64,000 bases of DNA from Lithospermum erythrorhizon (GCA_019722365.1 JADFUC010000569.1:1-64000), one strand, 5' to 3'. Positions 37,380 through 49,919 are shown, numbered from the stretch's first letter. The notes: generated by a model not told the origin, from the letters alone. Made by a program: numbers and translations.

Positions 37380-39785
37380 AACAACAAATCTATCGCATCG
37401 ATCATCGACCGAGCTTCTTCCATGTAACACCAAATAAATCCTTCTTTTACTCATATAAGAAGCGGCTTAATTATGGCGAGTACCTAACGGGAAATAATGG
37501 CGTGTCCAAGATTGTTGCAATAGGAGATATTCATGTGCGTCCGGAGCAACGGTCATGTAACAATCCTCAAAGATGTACGCTACATACCGGATTTTCGACT
37601 CAAATTTGATCTCCCTCGGGAAGTTGGATGATGGTATGATACCACAATTTCTTTCTGAGTCAATGGAGGCTCATTGGCGATCCAAAATTAAGCGTACGGC
37701 GGTTTTGAAACTAGGGAACTCTTTATAGATCAAAATTAACCCGCACTTAATGATTAAGTTTCAGCACTTGACTCAAAGGCGGATCTACGCACAATCGACC
37801 AGCACACATGAGTGGAAAAGGTTTGGGGAATACAGCAAAGCTGCGGGACTCATACCACCCTAATAATGGTGACACTTCGATGTGCTAGATGCCCGCCTGC
37901 CTAACGGGAAAGCAACATAAATCATCTTTTTAGCAAGTGGATCACAAAGAAAGACAAGCAGTTCTCGAGACGGTCTACTCCGACGCTAAGTGGACCAATG
38001 ACAACGGGCTAGGTGGGTGTTCTTACTTGGTTACTGCCTATCACGACCACTTGTGGTGCTCTCGGGGCATACCCCCTGAAACTAAGGATCAAGTTTACAT
38101 TATATTCAAGCAAATTCCATGTTATGGTCGAAAGCTATAAGTGGCGAATTACCAAGTGTGTTCGAACCTTCAACGCGGTGAATATATTAGTTTGTTCGAT
38201 CAATATTGTAAAGAACACGTGGATTTAGATACTTAACAAAGCTGCCTGTAAAGACTCCACAACACAATGGCTTGGCGGAAAGAATGAATCGAATCCACAA
38301 GTTGAGGAAGATAAGGTGTATGCTATCCTACTCAAATCGCCGAGATCTTTTAAAGCGGTACAGGTGCATCAATTTAGTACTAATCGATCACCAACAACTA
38401 TTCTTGAAGGTTCCCGAGGAAGTATGGAGCGGCAAGAAGGTAAGCTTCTTTACATCTAAGGGTATTTGGGTGTAGAGCTTTTTAAAACATATTCCTAAAG
38501 ACGAAAGAACTGAAGCTTTTCAGACAACAAGTCAAGGCAACGTGGTTCATTGAAGCCAAGGATTTAAGGCTCGATACAAGTTATATGATCCAAAGACCAA
38601 AAAGATAAGAGAGAGATGTTATCTTTTCAAGAACAAACCATTAAAGACTTTACTAACAATATTGAAGTCGAGAATGGGGGATAGGGAAATTGTCGAGTAA
38701 TTTATCATTTTACGATGTCTAACCACCTTACACCGACAACAATACCGAGCTGCACGTCCGATCTACATACACCAAGTAACGGCGAAACTCAACATGAAAC
38801 TCGAGATACGAAACAATCACATGAAGAGGGGGGAGACATCTATCGAGGAGCCCCTAATCAAACATCCTACCATCGGACAAACTTGAGGAGCCTCGAACAG
38901 AAACTTCGAGTCCCATCTTCAAAGTATCCTCCCTACGAGTACGCATTTCACTCAATGATAACGGTGAACTAACATGCTATCAAGAAGCTTGTTAGTCTTG
39001 ATGATAAGGAAGAATGGATAGATGCTATGAGAGGAGATGAATTCACTCAACAAGAACAACACATTTATTCTAGTTGATCAATTCAAGGGCAAAAAGTGTT
39101 AAAGTTAATCACGGGTCTATAGACTAAAGTGTCACTTAACACAACTCCAAACCAAGGTACAAAGCACGCTTAGTTGTAAAGTGGCTTCGCATAAAGACAG
39201 GTATTGATTATGAAGATATTTTATCACCCGGTAAAGATGACCTCAATAAGAACAATACTAGGCTCTCGCTCTCTCATCTTGACCTGTAAATTGAGCAAAC
39301 TAGGGGACGCTAAACGGCATTCTTGCTACTTCGGCATCTTCGAGGAAAATATTTTATGGAACAACCCAAGGCTTGCAATTAAGGGCAAGGAGCATATGGT
39401 GCAAGTTGAAAAGAGCTTGTATGGATTAAAACAAGCCCCCTAGACAACGGTACAAGAAATTTGATTCAAGCATGGGGAGTATGGTTTAGTCGAACACTAG
39501 CCTAATTATCAGGTTCATGTTAAGCAGGTTCAACAATGAAGCATTTTATTGTTTTACTATTATATGTTTTATGACATGTTACCATTAGAAATAATATTGC
39601 TAAAATCAATGAACTCAAATAGCTACCAATAGAGAAGCCTTCAGATGAAGAATCTTAAAGTGTTCTCGTACATATTAGAATGGAACAAAAAGTGGATCAA
39701 AGCAAGTAAAGTTAAGGACGCCATATGTTATCTCAAGAAAGGTACATTCATAAAGTACTATCAAGGTTTAATATGGAATCCTCAA
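37380..39785 (+). pseudogene. copia D pol remnant, part 1 (protease, integrase, RT)
   Basis: The post-protease block HVTPNKSFF...GEYLTGNNGVSKIVAIGD is at 37410-37530. The integrase motif TPQHNGLAERMNR is at 38254-38292. RT runs from about 38930, with YKARLV, GIDYEDI, KMTSIRTILG (near 39235) and SLYGLKQAP near 39412. The RT C-terminal block RFNMESSKP ends at about 39785, where antisense element E begins. Frameshifts are frequent. Confidence 0.8.
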
Positions 39786-40200
39786 AGCCGGTTAGCAACA
39801 TATTCTGCCTCACAACTAGATCATCTCTTCACGGCTTCCCGCCATAGCAACATATTCTCCCGCTCACAACTAGACAATGCTACTATTGGTTGCAACTCTC
39901 TGATCTCCCACTAATAGCAAGACTCCCCAAACGTGAATACATATCCACTAGTAGACTTCTACTATCAACATCACCAATCAAGTATCGCATCTACATATCC
40001 CACTCAACCTGCACTAGCTTTATGGAAACATAAGGGATTTTTCAAGACTACCATTCATGTATCTCAAAATCCACTTCATATCTTCCCAATGTTCTCTCCC
40101 TGGGTTAGACATATCTACTGACAACTCCCACAACATGTGCAATATCAGGTCTAGTGCACACCATAGCATACATAAGACTACTCTACATAAGGCAATCTTT
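39786..40200 (-). pseudogene. copia E RNase H remnant
   Basis: The minus strand gives YAMVCTRPDIAHVVGVVSRY, then ILRYMNGS, then GYVFTFGG and a CEAEYVA-type box. That last box and its surroundings (AGTTGTGAG...GAATATGTTGCTA) occur twice, at about 39795-39820 and 39846-39875, a local duplication close to the truncated end. Confidence 0.75.
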
Positions 40201-42800
40201 ATCCATATACTCTCAAATCATCTTCGCCTCAAGTGAATGTTTTAATCGATAATCGAGAACGGAAGAAATTAACGGGTACTTGCTGAGTTTCAGATCCAAA
40301 GCATGTCAATCGCTTGATTACCTTCTTCGTGTATTCTTCTTGTGTCAATCTCGCAGAATCCCCGATCTCCGATTATTCTCATCCTAATTTGCTTCCGCCT
40401 CACCTAGGTCTTCATTGCAAAACCTAATCGACAACTCTTTCTTCAACATGTTCACCTTTGCAAATCAAATTCCCCACAATCAATATATCATCAACATAAA
40501 AGAAGAAGATAACATAATCTTTTGAAACTTCCTTATGTAACAAACAGTTGGTCGGTCTCAATAACCATAAACTTCAACCTTTTGATAAAGTTATCAAAGG
40601 TAATATTCCTTAACGCTCTTGGATCTTGTTTCAAGCCGCATAAGCTCTTCCTCGAAGCTCTGCGGCACTCAAATCTTCTTTTTCCCTCTAACCTCAAAGC
40701 CTCGGAAAGTCGGCCGGGTGATGAATAACTCTTCATCTGTGATCACCACGTGTAAACGCCAGCTTTTACATCCATCTGACGAAGGTGCAGCATCATCTCT
40801 CGCTACCAATCCTGCACGCTCGATTGTCACAAGCTTGACTCACGGGTGAGAATATTTCGCTGTAGTCAATTCCTTCCCTCTCATTGAATCCTTTCGACAA
40901 CCAAACGAGCTTTTATAGTGTTTCATACTTCATCCTGCTTCCTCCTTGATTCGGTAGACCCATTTATTCTGCAATATTCTTCTCTGGCTTCCTGGCGGTC
41001 TAACCAACTCCCACGTCATGTTTGTCATCAATGACTCCATCTCCTCTTTCATCGCTAACTCCCACTTGATTTCTTCTTATCAAGCATCATCGCTCGACAT
41101 AACCACCGTGCCCGCCTCTCCCCGCCGGGCCAATGTTAAAGTTAGCGTAGGAGAATACCGAGCTGGCTTTCTCTGACACGGATACTTTTCCGAGACCAGT
41201 GTCTCTACCTCTTGATCACTAACATGAACAATCTCTTCCTCGTTGGATCACCGATGTAAATGTTAATACCGACTGCCGCCTCCCCGCCCATCTCGAACTC
41301 CATCTCTTCTAAAGGTGGCATATCAGCAAAAGGATCTTCAAGTTGATCTTCAGAGCCAGGCATGATCTAAGACATGCCATTTGGAAGGAACCGAGTCATG
41401 CGCCTTCTCCTGCGCATTTGACTTCCTCGGTATTTCCTTCGCTTGTGACTTCCCTTTCCACTTCTCTCTCTCCTCTAACACTTTCTCGGCCCCCTGGTCT
41501 GCTGTGATAACACACCTGCTCATCAATCACATTCTTGCTTCGAATGATCTTCCGGTTCTTCAAATCATATAGAACCTCAGATCCCATCTCGGCCGCCATA
41601 ACTAATAAAAATAGCAAATGTTAGATTTAGCTCAAGCTTATTTTCTAGCATTCCGTCTTTCAAATACGAACATACGGTAAACAACCAAATACTTTCGTGA
41701 GCATTAAATTTTACCTTCTGTAACTCCACTTCTCTTCGGAATTAAATTCGTGAGGACCGAAGGTCCTCTGCTTATCAAGAAAGCAAAGAAGATTGATTGG
41801 CGCTCGCCTGCACGCTTCGAGGTAAAACCATGCGTGTAACTCATACTGCACGCCTATTCCGCCCCTGCTCATCCTCTCTCTATTCCGCTCATTGGGGTGT
41901 TCCTGCATTGTCTTCTACATCCTTATTCCATTCTCGCACAATATTATTTGAAATCCATATCACTCGTATCTTCACTCCCATTTTCTGGACATCTCAAACA
42001 CTTCACTCTCAGCCCCGCCTCCCATTCTCAACCATAGCTCTCCCCCATTTCAAGACTTCATACACTTCTCGGATTTATTTTCTAAAATAAACCAAACTTT
42101 CTCAAGCAGATCATCAATGAAGGTTACATAATACGATGAACCTCCCACAGAACCAACAGGCGCCGGACCCCAGACATCTGTGTGAACTAACTCAAGCCTC
42201 TCGATGAGCTCAACGCGCTTTAGCAAAAACCGACTGGCTTCCCTGCAATACGCCCACAGTATACGATGTGATCAATGTATTTTGAGCTCGTGTATCACAT
42301 TATTTGAAACAAGCGCTTATACCTTTTCGCCTTCATGCCCAATCGTTGCGCCACAACATCGCCTTCCTCATAACTATCAATAGTAGCTATAGTCATTCGA
42401 GAACTTCCAAAGTAGCGTACAACGCATCTATCTCGCACCTCGGTTACGCCATCGTGACCTCGAGCTACCTTCCAGCTTGCCTCACCGAATGTAGTTCGCA
42501 ACCATCCTCATCCACCGACTCACGTAAATCAAGCCTTCTCACCACCTCTCAGACATGCCTCACTTTTAGTCAATCTCCAGTAGAACCATTTCGACAACTT
42601 CAAGTTCACATCTCCCATACCTTCAATCTTCGCCGGCTCACCGCTGGCAAGATGAACTCCGACTCCATAATCTCAAACATAATTCCAACATTATATCCCC
42701 GAAAGTGGGTGTAGTACTTTAAACGACGCCCTCGAATCAAGAATCCAAGAATTTATCGAGCAATCAACAGACAAGAAGAGAAAGATTCAAGATAGTCATC
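40201..42800 (-). pseudogene. copia E protease, integrase and RT remnant
   Basis: On the minus strand the integrase core with ELVHTDVWGPAPVGSVGG and YYVTFIDD (two of the catalytic acidic residues) lies at 42110-42215. The RT catalytic box YVDD is at 40487-40498, with CGLKQDPRALR upstream near 40630. The protease is weakly visible as DSRASF near 42735, where DSGAS is expected. The plus strand of this region has long open stretches (for example 42304-42714) that are only the complement of this gene. Confidence 0.75.
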
Positions 42801-43640
42801 AACAACATTCCCATACGCTTCTGCCCTCTCGACTACCGTATGCCTTGCATTGCCGCAACATGCCATCACTTGCCACATCTCCAAAGACTCAAGAGTACGT
42901 CCTCCAAACTTTGACTTACTCTTCCTCATTGACTTCGAATTCTCCATTTATTCTGTCGCTCTTTGTCATAGTTCCTACCTCTCGTCTACATTCAATGCAG
43001 TAACCTTCTCAACTCCATCATTCTTCCGAACTTCTTCGACGTACATCGCCGACCACCTTAAGTCGCAACTTCTCATCTTCCTAATTACTCACAGCAGCCC
43101 TCATCGGCTCCCAACTATCTGGCAAAGATGCCAATAGTATCAATGCTTGTAATTCATCCTCGAAGTTAACCTCAACAGTAGACAACTGATTTATCAAACT
43201 ATTGAAATCATTAAGGTGCCTAGCAATCGGAGTATTCATTGACATCCTCAAGTGAAATCAGCCGCTTCATCTGACCGTACCTTATCGTTGGCGGATTTGC
43301 TTCTCATATAACCCCGATAAAGCTATCATCAAGCCTCCTTTTCGTGGTCTCCTTCGCTACATTGGCAACCACGTTTCTAGACAAGCACGGTCTCACTATA
43401 CCCAAGACTTGTCTATCTAAATTGCCCCACTCTTCAATCTCCATACTATGGGCTTCTCGCCTAAAAGCGCTTTACGTAAGCCTTCTTCCCCATACAAATA
43501 ATCCTCCATGTTCATCTTCCAACGGGCGAAATCAACCCCATCGAATTTATCTGGCTTAAAGATATGCCTTCCATACACCTTCGCATTCCCTTGGGCTATT
43601 TGAATTTCTCGTATAAACGTATCTGCATTCTCAAGCTTTC
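42801..43640 (-). pseudogene. copia E gag remnant
   Basis: The minus strand reads GRHIFKPDKFDGVDFARWK (near 43570) and, further on, NTPIARHLNDFNSLINQLST (near 43200), both standard copia gag. The nucleocapsid part near 42850-42900 is degenerate. Confidence 0.75.
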
Positions 43641-43663
43641 AACCAAGCTCGACATACCAATTT

Positions 43664-44084
43664 GGTTGGGATACTGAACGATATAACTAAATGCATATAT
43701 CAACACCCAAACTCCTCCGAGACTAATATCTCTATGTAATCCGAATGTACAATAATTCAAAAATACCGAAAGCAAATAACACTTAGTATCTTTTATATGT
43801 GTTCTCCTCAAGGTACGTCCCTATTGCTGGCTCACAGAAATCAACTGTGTTAACTCTCAATTATTGTTACAAAGTCCTATCAAACTAAGCTTCTCTAATT
43901 GGAGTAATACTTTATACTTAGTATTCTCAATGACAAATCTACACTCTAGATTTAGTTTAAAAACGATATATTGTGACGCATACAAATCAAGTAGAACAAC
44001 TCTATCAATTTGGAACAAAAGGAATTTAGAGAGAATTGGAAAATTTAGGATAATAAGAAAGTCAGCGACTAAACCCTCTTTATT
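43664..44084 (-). repeat. 5' LTR of copia element E (approximate)
   Basis: It lies between the primer-binding site complement (GCTCGACATACCA, 43647-43659) and the point where element D's RT-RNase H sequence resumes. Only one copy exists, so the limits are inferred from the neighbours. Confidence 0.5.
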
Positions 44085-44893
44085 CACCGAACCGACTTTC
44101 ATCGGCACTTCATCGAGACTCCCCGTCTCGATTGGCTCTCATGCCCCTCACGCCTATACGCCTCGGGGCAACAACAAGACGGCATCTCCATCTAGACCTC
44201 AAGGTCTCGATGGCCTCCATACGTGTCAAATTATTTGTGCACGAGACCCTCATCGGCACTCTCGGTATCAATGTCTCGATCCCCGATTCCCAAACACTTG
44301 AAAATGCCTTCAACTTCAACATTAAATATTTCGAGGGAACTTCAAATATATGTATTTGTTATGGTGGGACAAGACGCCAATTCAAGGTGATATATCATTC
44401 CTCGACATGGCGGGCATATCGGCCACTCAAGCAGGTCAACTTCTGTGCTACGGTTTACATTTGTCGAGGAGCCAATTTCTTGGAAATCTAGACTACAAAG
44501 CGCGGCTTGCTCTTACAACCTGAGCGGAAATACATTGCCATAACCGAGTGTCGCAGCAGCTCTTATGGATCAAAAGGTTGCTCAAGAAATTGGCATCAAG
44601 CAAAGAGAGATTTCCGCACATTGCGACTGGCCAAAGTGCTATTCATTTCAGCAAGAATCCATCAAGCTTCACCTAAGATCCAAACACATGCTAAGGTATC
44701 ATCGGGGCAGGGACGTGATGTAGAGGAAAGTTTGGCATCTATTGACAAGGTTCACGCTAAAGACAACTAAAAGTGACATGTCGACAAAGGATTTTGCCAA
44801 AGGAAAACACGACGATGTCATTTTATCATTGGCTCGTATACTACGCTTTCTTATCGAGCACAAGAAAAGGTTTAATTCTTCACTTCGAGGCTC
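44085..44893 (+). pseudogene. copia D pol remnant, part 2 (RT end, RNase H)
   Basis: After element E the D protein resumes: a CARPDIAHS-like block near 44240, then KYFEGTSNICICYGG at 44325-44370, the RNase H box EAEYIAITE (seen as ERKYIAITE, 44524-44550), and DKVHAKDN near 44745. The polypurine tract follows at 44894. Confidence 0.75.
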
Positions 44894-44906
44894 GGAAGGG
44901 GAGAAT

Positions 44907-45412
44907 TGTTGAGTTGTTCCCCGCCCACATGAAGTCGCATGTGAGTACGAGGGAAACATTCAAGAGCTGTAGACGCATCAAGTTCAAATAAAAAGAAGTT
45001 CTACACGAGGAAGAGTTCAAACTAACTAGGATTGGGAGTTATTAGCCGACTAGGATATTGTTATATCAAGTCTAGTCGGATTGAAGATACAATCTCTGTT
45101 TATATATAGTAGTCGAATCAAGCTAAAGAAGAAATATTATTACATTGATTTACATGGCAATTGTTAGCCAATTTAAAGTAGCAAGTAAGTTTGAAGATTG
45201 TAATCTTGAAATTCTATTATCAATAAACATAGCTATTATTAGTGGTTTTGTGAATCCGAAACCACAAAACCAAATTGTTTTTTCGTTTCGCTTATTTGAT
45301 CATAGTTCTTGATCACAAATATATTCAAGTGATCGACAGCTGTGGTCTTGAAGCGTTTATTAGGTTTTTTCGATAGACTCTCATGATAGCCATTAATCAT
45401 CCATTAATTCCA
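44907..45412 (+). repeat. 3' LTR of copia element D
   Basis: It begins TGTTGAGTTGTTCCCC immediately after the polypurine tract and ends AATTCCA, 506 bp. Confidence 0.85.
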
Positions 45413-45441
45413 ATAATTTTATCCGAATCTAATTAACAAAT

Positions 45442-45645
45442 TGATAAGAACGATGAGTAATGCAAATTATATTGAATAAACTCATGAAATATATTGGCAA
45501 ACTAGATTCATATTTATATGTACAATATCAAATACTTATGTAATAATAAGGAATCTAAGTACACAAGTTATTACTAAACTAATACTAGAATAATAATAAT
45601 TAATACTAATAATATTCTCTGGAATTATTCGGATCCATCTCAATA
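45442..45645 (-). repeat. 3' LTR of element F
   Basis: Plus-strand TGATAAG... to ...GGATCCATCTCAATA. It matches 46439-46640 apart from small indels. Confidence 0.85.
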
Positions 45646-46438
45646 GTACTTCCTCCCTCAAGTCAGGGAGCATTAACATCAGAAATGTCCAACTTGGAAA
45701 ATAAGAGATTTCGAGTTTGATAAAAAAAAAATCTTCTAGATCTTCATAAAAACTTCTTCATCCGTTACTCTATCACCCTCCCTCAAACTCATGACAATTT
45801 GATAGAATTTGGGCCGTGTTTGCAAATAATAAAACATCTACATAGTATATACATCGCCGACCATCGTAACAGTCGGAAATAAGTCGGCTGAACCAGAAAA
45901 TCAAAACACCAAAATATTGGCGGAAGAACATCGCCGTAGAACTAATTACTGAAAACATCATGAGAACACGCCAAAAGCGAATTCAAAATATGTATCACCC
46001 GGAAATGCCATTCTTTTCGAACCTGCATTAGTTAAGTTGTTGCATTTAACTGCTGCAACATACATCATAAACATATTCTACTCCAACTCAAAGTAGCAAC
46101 TAATCTTTCTCCAAACATGGAAAAAATTCAATCATGTGCGATAACCAAAAAAATCAAACATCTTTTCAATGAATTTTCATTTGCAAGACTTACTTCCAAC
46201 CACAGCATTTAACGTAATTGCAAGATTTCATCAATAACACGATTGTCGATAACAACACCCACTCAAAAAACAAAAAAACTCTTAATTTAAGAAAATCATA
46301 AAGTTGAAAAAGTAATCTCAGAACAATGAACAGGAAAAAAAGGAACTTAATATATATGAATTGCCTAAGCGGCTCTAATCACATTGGTCGCCACCTCGCC
46401 AACTCAGCCGGGGAAACTCCATCTTTAGGCCTATACCA

Positions 46439-46640
46439 TGATAAGAAATTTATAGAGTAATGTAAATTATAATAACAAACTTTGAAATATACGGCAAACT
46501 AGCTCCATATTTATAGTACAATATCAAATACTTATGGTAATAATAGTAACTCGTATACAAGTTATTACTAAAACTAATATGGTAATAATAAAATTAATAC
46601 TAATAATATCTTCCTCGAATTATCCGGATCCATCTCAATA
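46439..46640 (-). repeat. 5' LTR of element F
   Basis: Plus-strand TGATAAGAAATTTATAG... to ...GGATCCATCTCAATA, followed directly by the CAAAT duplication. Confidence 0.85.
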
Positions 46641-46645
46641 CAAAT

Positions 46646-49009
46646 CTATGATTATCCATATATACTCTGGATGTTCAAATGCCATATCCTTCGCATTAGA
46701 GATACATATGTGACAAAGCTGAAAAAACAAGGTTTATCAGAGTTATTACCATGTTTACAAGAAATAACATTATTGAATTGTTTGGAAATAAGAATTCATG
46801 AGTTCATTCTTTTTTTTTTTCAAGAAATATTCATGAATTTGCATTTGAAGAAAAATATAAATTGATACCATCAAAGTTGATATTGGGGAATGTAGCTTTA
46901 CATTATTATTCTTAAGAAGTCAAGTAATGGCTTGTCGCCTCAAAGAAGCGCTTGCTACGCACTTAAAGGAGTACTTATAATTCCAAAACCCATTTCGAAG
47001 GTTTGACGCCACGCAGAAGTCGAACCATAGCGTGGGGGAAAGAAGCAACCTCTCTACGCCCTTTCCTCAATACATAACACGCTCAAATAATTGATAATGA
47101 GTGATAATAGAGTTCAAATAAACAAAAACCAGAAAACAATCACCGCAGTAAATAACATTGTCAATATTCTCTCATAATTACCTAACACAAATAATTTTAC
47201 AAATTAATTACTCAAACAAAATATATTACTCATGCATAATAATTTCTTAACTAATCAATATTTATAAAACCAAAAAAAATTAACATAAGAAATTTACATA
47301 AATACTTAAATTTGTGAAAACTAACTCAATATATAAGATTATAAGTAATTAGTCATTTGAGTGCATATGATTTCGTCCTCATTGTAATTTGAACGATATT
47401 TCTGTGACATTCATAAGTGGGTAAAATGAGGAAAATCCCTTTCTCTTGGAACTTTAGCTGAAAAAAATATGCACCCAAGTTATACATACTATATTACGCA
47501 TGATATGACAAGTTCAACCTCTGAAGCAAAGTTAATACTTAGATTTAAAGTGATTGTTTGTCACATATGGAAAATTTAAACGGAGCTCTTTTAAAAGTAT
47601 AATTCTATGAAAGTGACAAGAATAAATGTAATTAATCGTTTAAGTTTCATGGGTTCAAAATTTTATATATACTATGGAAGGTGTGATCTTTAAGGCCTAA
47701 CAATGTATAACATTTTATTTTTGTACTTTAGTATTAAATAATTTACAATAATAGTATAATATATACCTTATCCTCTCTCAACAAGCATACTTTATTAATT
47801 TTATCCTTTTGCTGCTTTGCTCATTCTATTGAATATAGCATCTCCGAAACAAGATTAGGCCTTTGATACAGAAGCGGGAGACTAGGCATTCTTCTGTAAG
47901 CTCCCCATCTCGAATAGTGGAACAATCATCCGTGGGCGGCATCAATGACGGAAACCAACGATTCGTTTTCAAGCCCCGCGATCACGCACATCATGAATTT
48001 TAGCAGAAAGCGAGGAAAGGCTTGGCAAATGGTTTGTTCCTATTCTTCTTCTTCTTTGTCGCTCCCTGATAATTTCTTGCATTTAGTTCACCCCGAAAAA
48101 GTCCTCCAAGGATAAGTCCATTAGTCTCCGCCCCGGATATGACCTCACCGCTCATCCACATTCAAGTAATTCTCACCCTTTCCCTCGTGATCTTTCTTCC
48201 GATGGCAATATTTTCATCTTCTCCAACCGCGATTCTATCCTGTTTGATTATATCTCACACGCAAGTGTAAAGCACTTTCCTGTGATGCCTCGGGGAAGGT
48301 TCCGTGACTTCTCCCACCTCCGGCTCATCTCAAGTGATTCTCCCTTGACCATTCTCACGGTTTCAAGAAATTTGAAGCGTAATAGAGCATGGAATACTAA
48401 ATTTTAAACGCTCAAATAGCTTCTCTACGAAAAACAAGGACCATCCTAAGTGGTCTACGGCATTCCGACAGACACGACGCATATGTGGCTAAATATTTCG
48501 CATCCATCCTAAGGGTCTAGCGAAAGATCGGCCTGAAACGGTGAATTACTAACAATTGCTCAACAGCTTTCACGCAAGTATGAATGTGATACGAGGGAGC
48601 TATTTTCACTTTTACTCCGGAAATCGCTGCTGAGAGATCAAGTGGAAGTACCGGGCCTCCTTCACATATTGGTCGAACAATGCCGCATCCATGGGGATCC
48701 ATACTAAAAACCACCGTTATGATGGACGCAGTTCTCAGACCTTATTAATTCACCCGAAAAGTACTTTTACACAACCAATGCACTGGGTCTCAATACTTTC
48801 CAAGACGTAACTCCCGGTCCACTCGACCACATATATGGGGTTTACACGTGGCTTTTAACAACGGGTCGGCTCGACACAATGTCAAGAATCCAGCTTGGGG
48901 CCATACTAAAACCACCTGGTTATACGGATAAAGCCTGTGACCTTATTAATTCACCCGAAAGTGTCTTACACAACCAATGCGGACTGGTCTCAATAAACAA
49001 AAGGAGGCA
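46646..49009. other. Intergenic DNA with no gene recognised
   Basis: 46646-47800 is AT-rich with a T-run at about 46808 and no domain-bearing frame. 47800-49009 is less AT-rich and may be a decayed upstream part of the LINE that follows, but I cannot align it to RT. It contains a duplicated 100-bp block (48695-48797 and 48899-48996). Confidence 0.4.
48695..48996. repeat. Direct duplication of a 100-bp block
   Basis: Both copies run CCATACTAAAA...CCACC, ...GACCTTATTAATTCACCCGAAA, ...ACACAACCAATGC, ...GGTCTCAATA. Start-to-start spacing is about 203 bp. Confidence 0.75.
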
Positions 49010-49404
49010 AGCTGTATATTGCGTAATCCATCGAGGAGCGAATGCATGAGGGAAAGCGGGAAAAGCCGTCTCAAGCCGGAAAGAGGTACTCATCAAATCG
49101 GTAATGTCAGCTATCCCGAATTATGTCATGAACTATTTCAAACTTCCTTTAGGTATTATTGATAACTTGAACAGTGCCATGGCTAAATTCTTTTGGGGTA
49201 ACTCGGATGGTGAGAGGGGTGTTCACTGGAAAAAATGGGACTCTCTTTGTGCTGATAAAAATGATAGACGGTCAAGTTTCGCTGATCTAACGCATTTAAT
49301 ATCGCCCTTTCGCAAAACAAGGGACGGAGAAGTGGCTATTCGCCAAGCTTCTTTACTCTTTAAATTGCTTTAAGGGAAGATATTTCAAAACGAATCTCTT
49401 TTTC
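49010..49404 (+). pseudogene. LINE ORF2 fragment, RT C-terminal part
   Basis: Translation over shifted frames gives KEVLIKSVMSAIPNYVMNYF, then LNSAMAKFFWGNSDGERGVH, WKKWDSLC, FADLTH and RYFK, the standard stretch after the RT palm of plant L1-type LINEs. It is cut at 49404 by copia element G and resumes at 54003, so this is one LINE split by the insertion. Stops and frameshifts make it a pseudogene. Confidence 0.85.
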
Positions 49405-49723
49405 TCAAGACAAGTTTGTATGCATACAAATTGAATTCTCACGGCATTATCTTTCAGTTTAGAGTTAGCTAATTTCTAGCAAGTTGTTAGATAGATTTGA
49501 ATAAGTCACAATTGAGATAAGATTCTGAATTAGTTTGTTTCCTGTTTTCTCTCTATTCTGGTAGATTACAACGTACACTTTTGTAGCTATAAAAGAGCTG
49601 TGATAGTCATTAATAAAAAAATTGAAAGTCGCAAGCCCGCAACAACTGGTTACGTTATTTCTTTCAATTCTAAGTCAAGCTTGGTTTATCAAGTACGCTT
49701 TGATTGTCTCCGAAATTCAATAA
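49405..49723 (+). repeat. 5' LTR of copia element G
   Basis: It begins TCAAGACAAG where the 3' copy begins TGAAGACAAG, so one terminal base has changed. It ends near AATTCAATAA, two bases before the primer-binding site. Confidence 0.85.
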
Positions 49724-49725
49724 AT

Positions 49726-49737
49726 TGGTATCGTGAG
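49726..49737 (+). other. Primer-binding site of element G
   Basis: TGGTATCGTGAG, matching the first seven bases of the initiator-Met complement TGGTATCAGAGC. Confidence 0.75.
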
Positions 49738-49919
49738 TTTGGCAGATCCGAGTAAGACACATATTCCCAAACACCTAGCACCAGAAAAAGTGAGAACGAG
49801 CGATTTAAAAGAACATGATCAAGGTTCCAAAATTTCCAGTCATTATTACGACTCACTGAGTAGCCACGGAAAATCTTCAAAGCAAAAGGCTGGGAACGAC
49901 GAGCGAGGACATTGAACCT

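Larger units (their letters stand above)
39786..44084 (-). mobile_element. Ty1/copia retrotransposon E, antisense insertion in D
   Basis: Read on the minus strand: LTR (about 44084-43664), primer-binding site complement at 43647-43659, gag, protease, integrase, RT and part of RNase H. The element stops inside RNase H at 39786; no 3' LTR is seen. So it is 3' truncated, or its end was lost after insertion. Element D's protein continues on both sides, which proves nesting. Boundaries are accurate to about 20 bp. Confidence 0.8.
35983..45412 (+). mobile_element. Ty1/copia retrotransposon D, with element E nested inside
   Basis: LTRs at about 35983-36476 and 44907-45412, primer-binding site at 36482, gag, protease, integrase, RT, then a 4.3 kb antisense copia insertion (E), then the rest of RT and RNase H, and a polypurine tract GGAAGGGGAGAA (44894-44905). 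The coding order and LTR length (about 500 bp) mark it as a different copia lineage from A, B and G. Its start boundary is approximate because the 5' LTR tip has diverged. Confidence 0.85.
45442..46640 (-). mobile_element. Miniature LTR retrotransposon F (TRIM-like)
   Basis: Two direct LTRs of 202-204 bp (45442-45645 and 46439-46640) enclose only 793 bp. CAAAT is present at 45437-45441 and 46641-46645, a perfect target-site duplication. On the minus strand a purine tract (GAGGGAGGAAGTAC) precedes the 3' LTR, and TGGTATAGGCC, a degraded initiator-Met complement, follows the 5' LTR. No gag or pol domain fits in the interior; the 62-codon minus-strand open stretch at 45773-45961 has no motif I recognise. 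The element must be mobilised in trans. The LTR tips on the minus strand are TATTGAG...CTTATCA, not the usual TG...CA. Confidence 0.85.

Noticed and set aside
42304..42714. 136-codon open stretch on the plus strand
   Set aside because: It is opposite the protease-integrase part of copia element E, whose minus-strand protein motifs are clear.
43864..44301. 145-codon open stretch on the plus strand
   Set aside because: It crosses the junction between the LTR of element E and resumed element D pol. Its second half is D pol read through an E-D junction, not a gene.
45413..45420. ATAAT after element D's 3' LTR as a target-site duplication
   Set aside because: The same bases also follow the 5' LTR before the primer-binding site, so they may be LTR sequence, and the left boundary of D is not sharp enough to test it.
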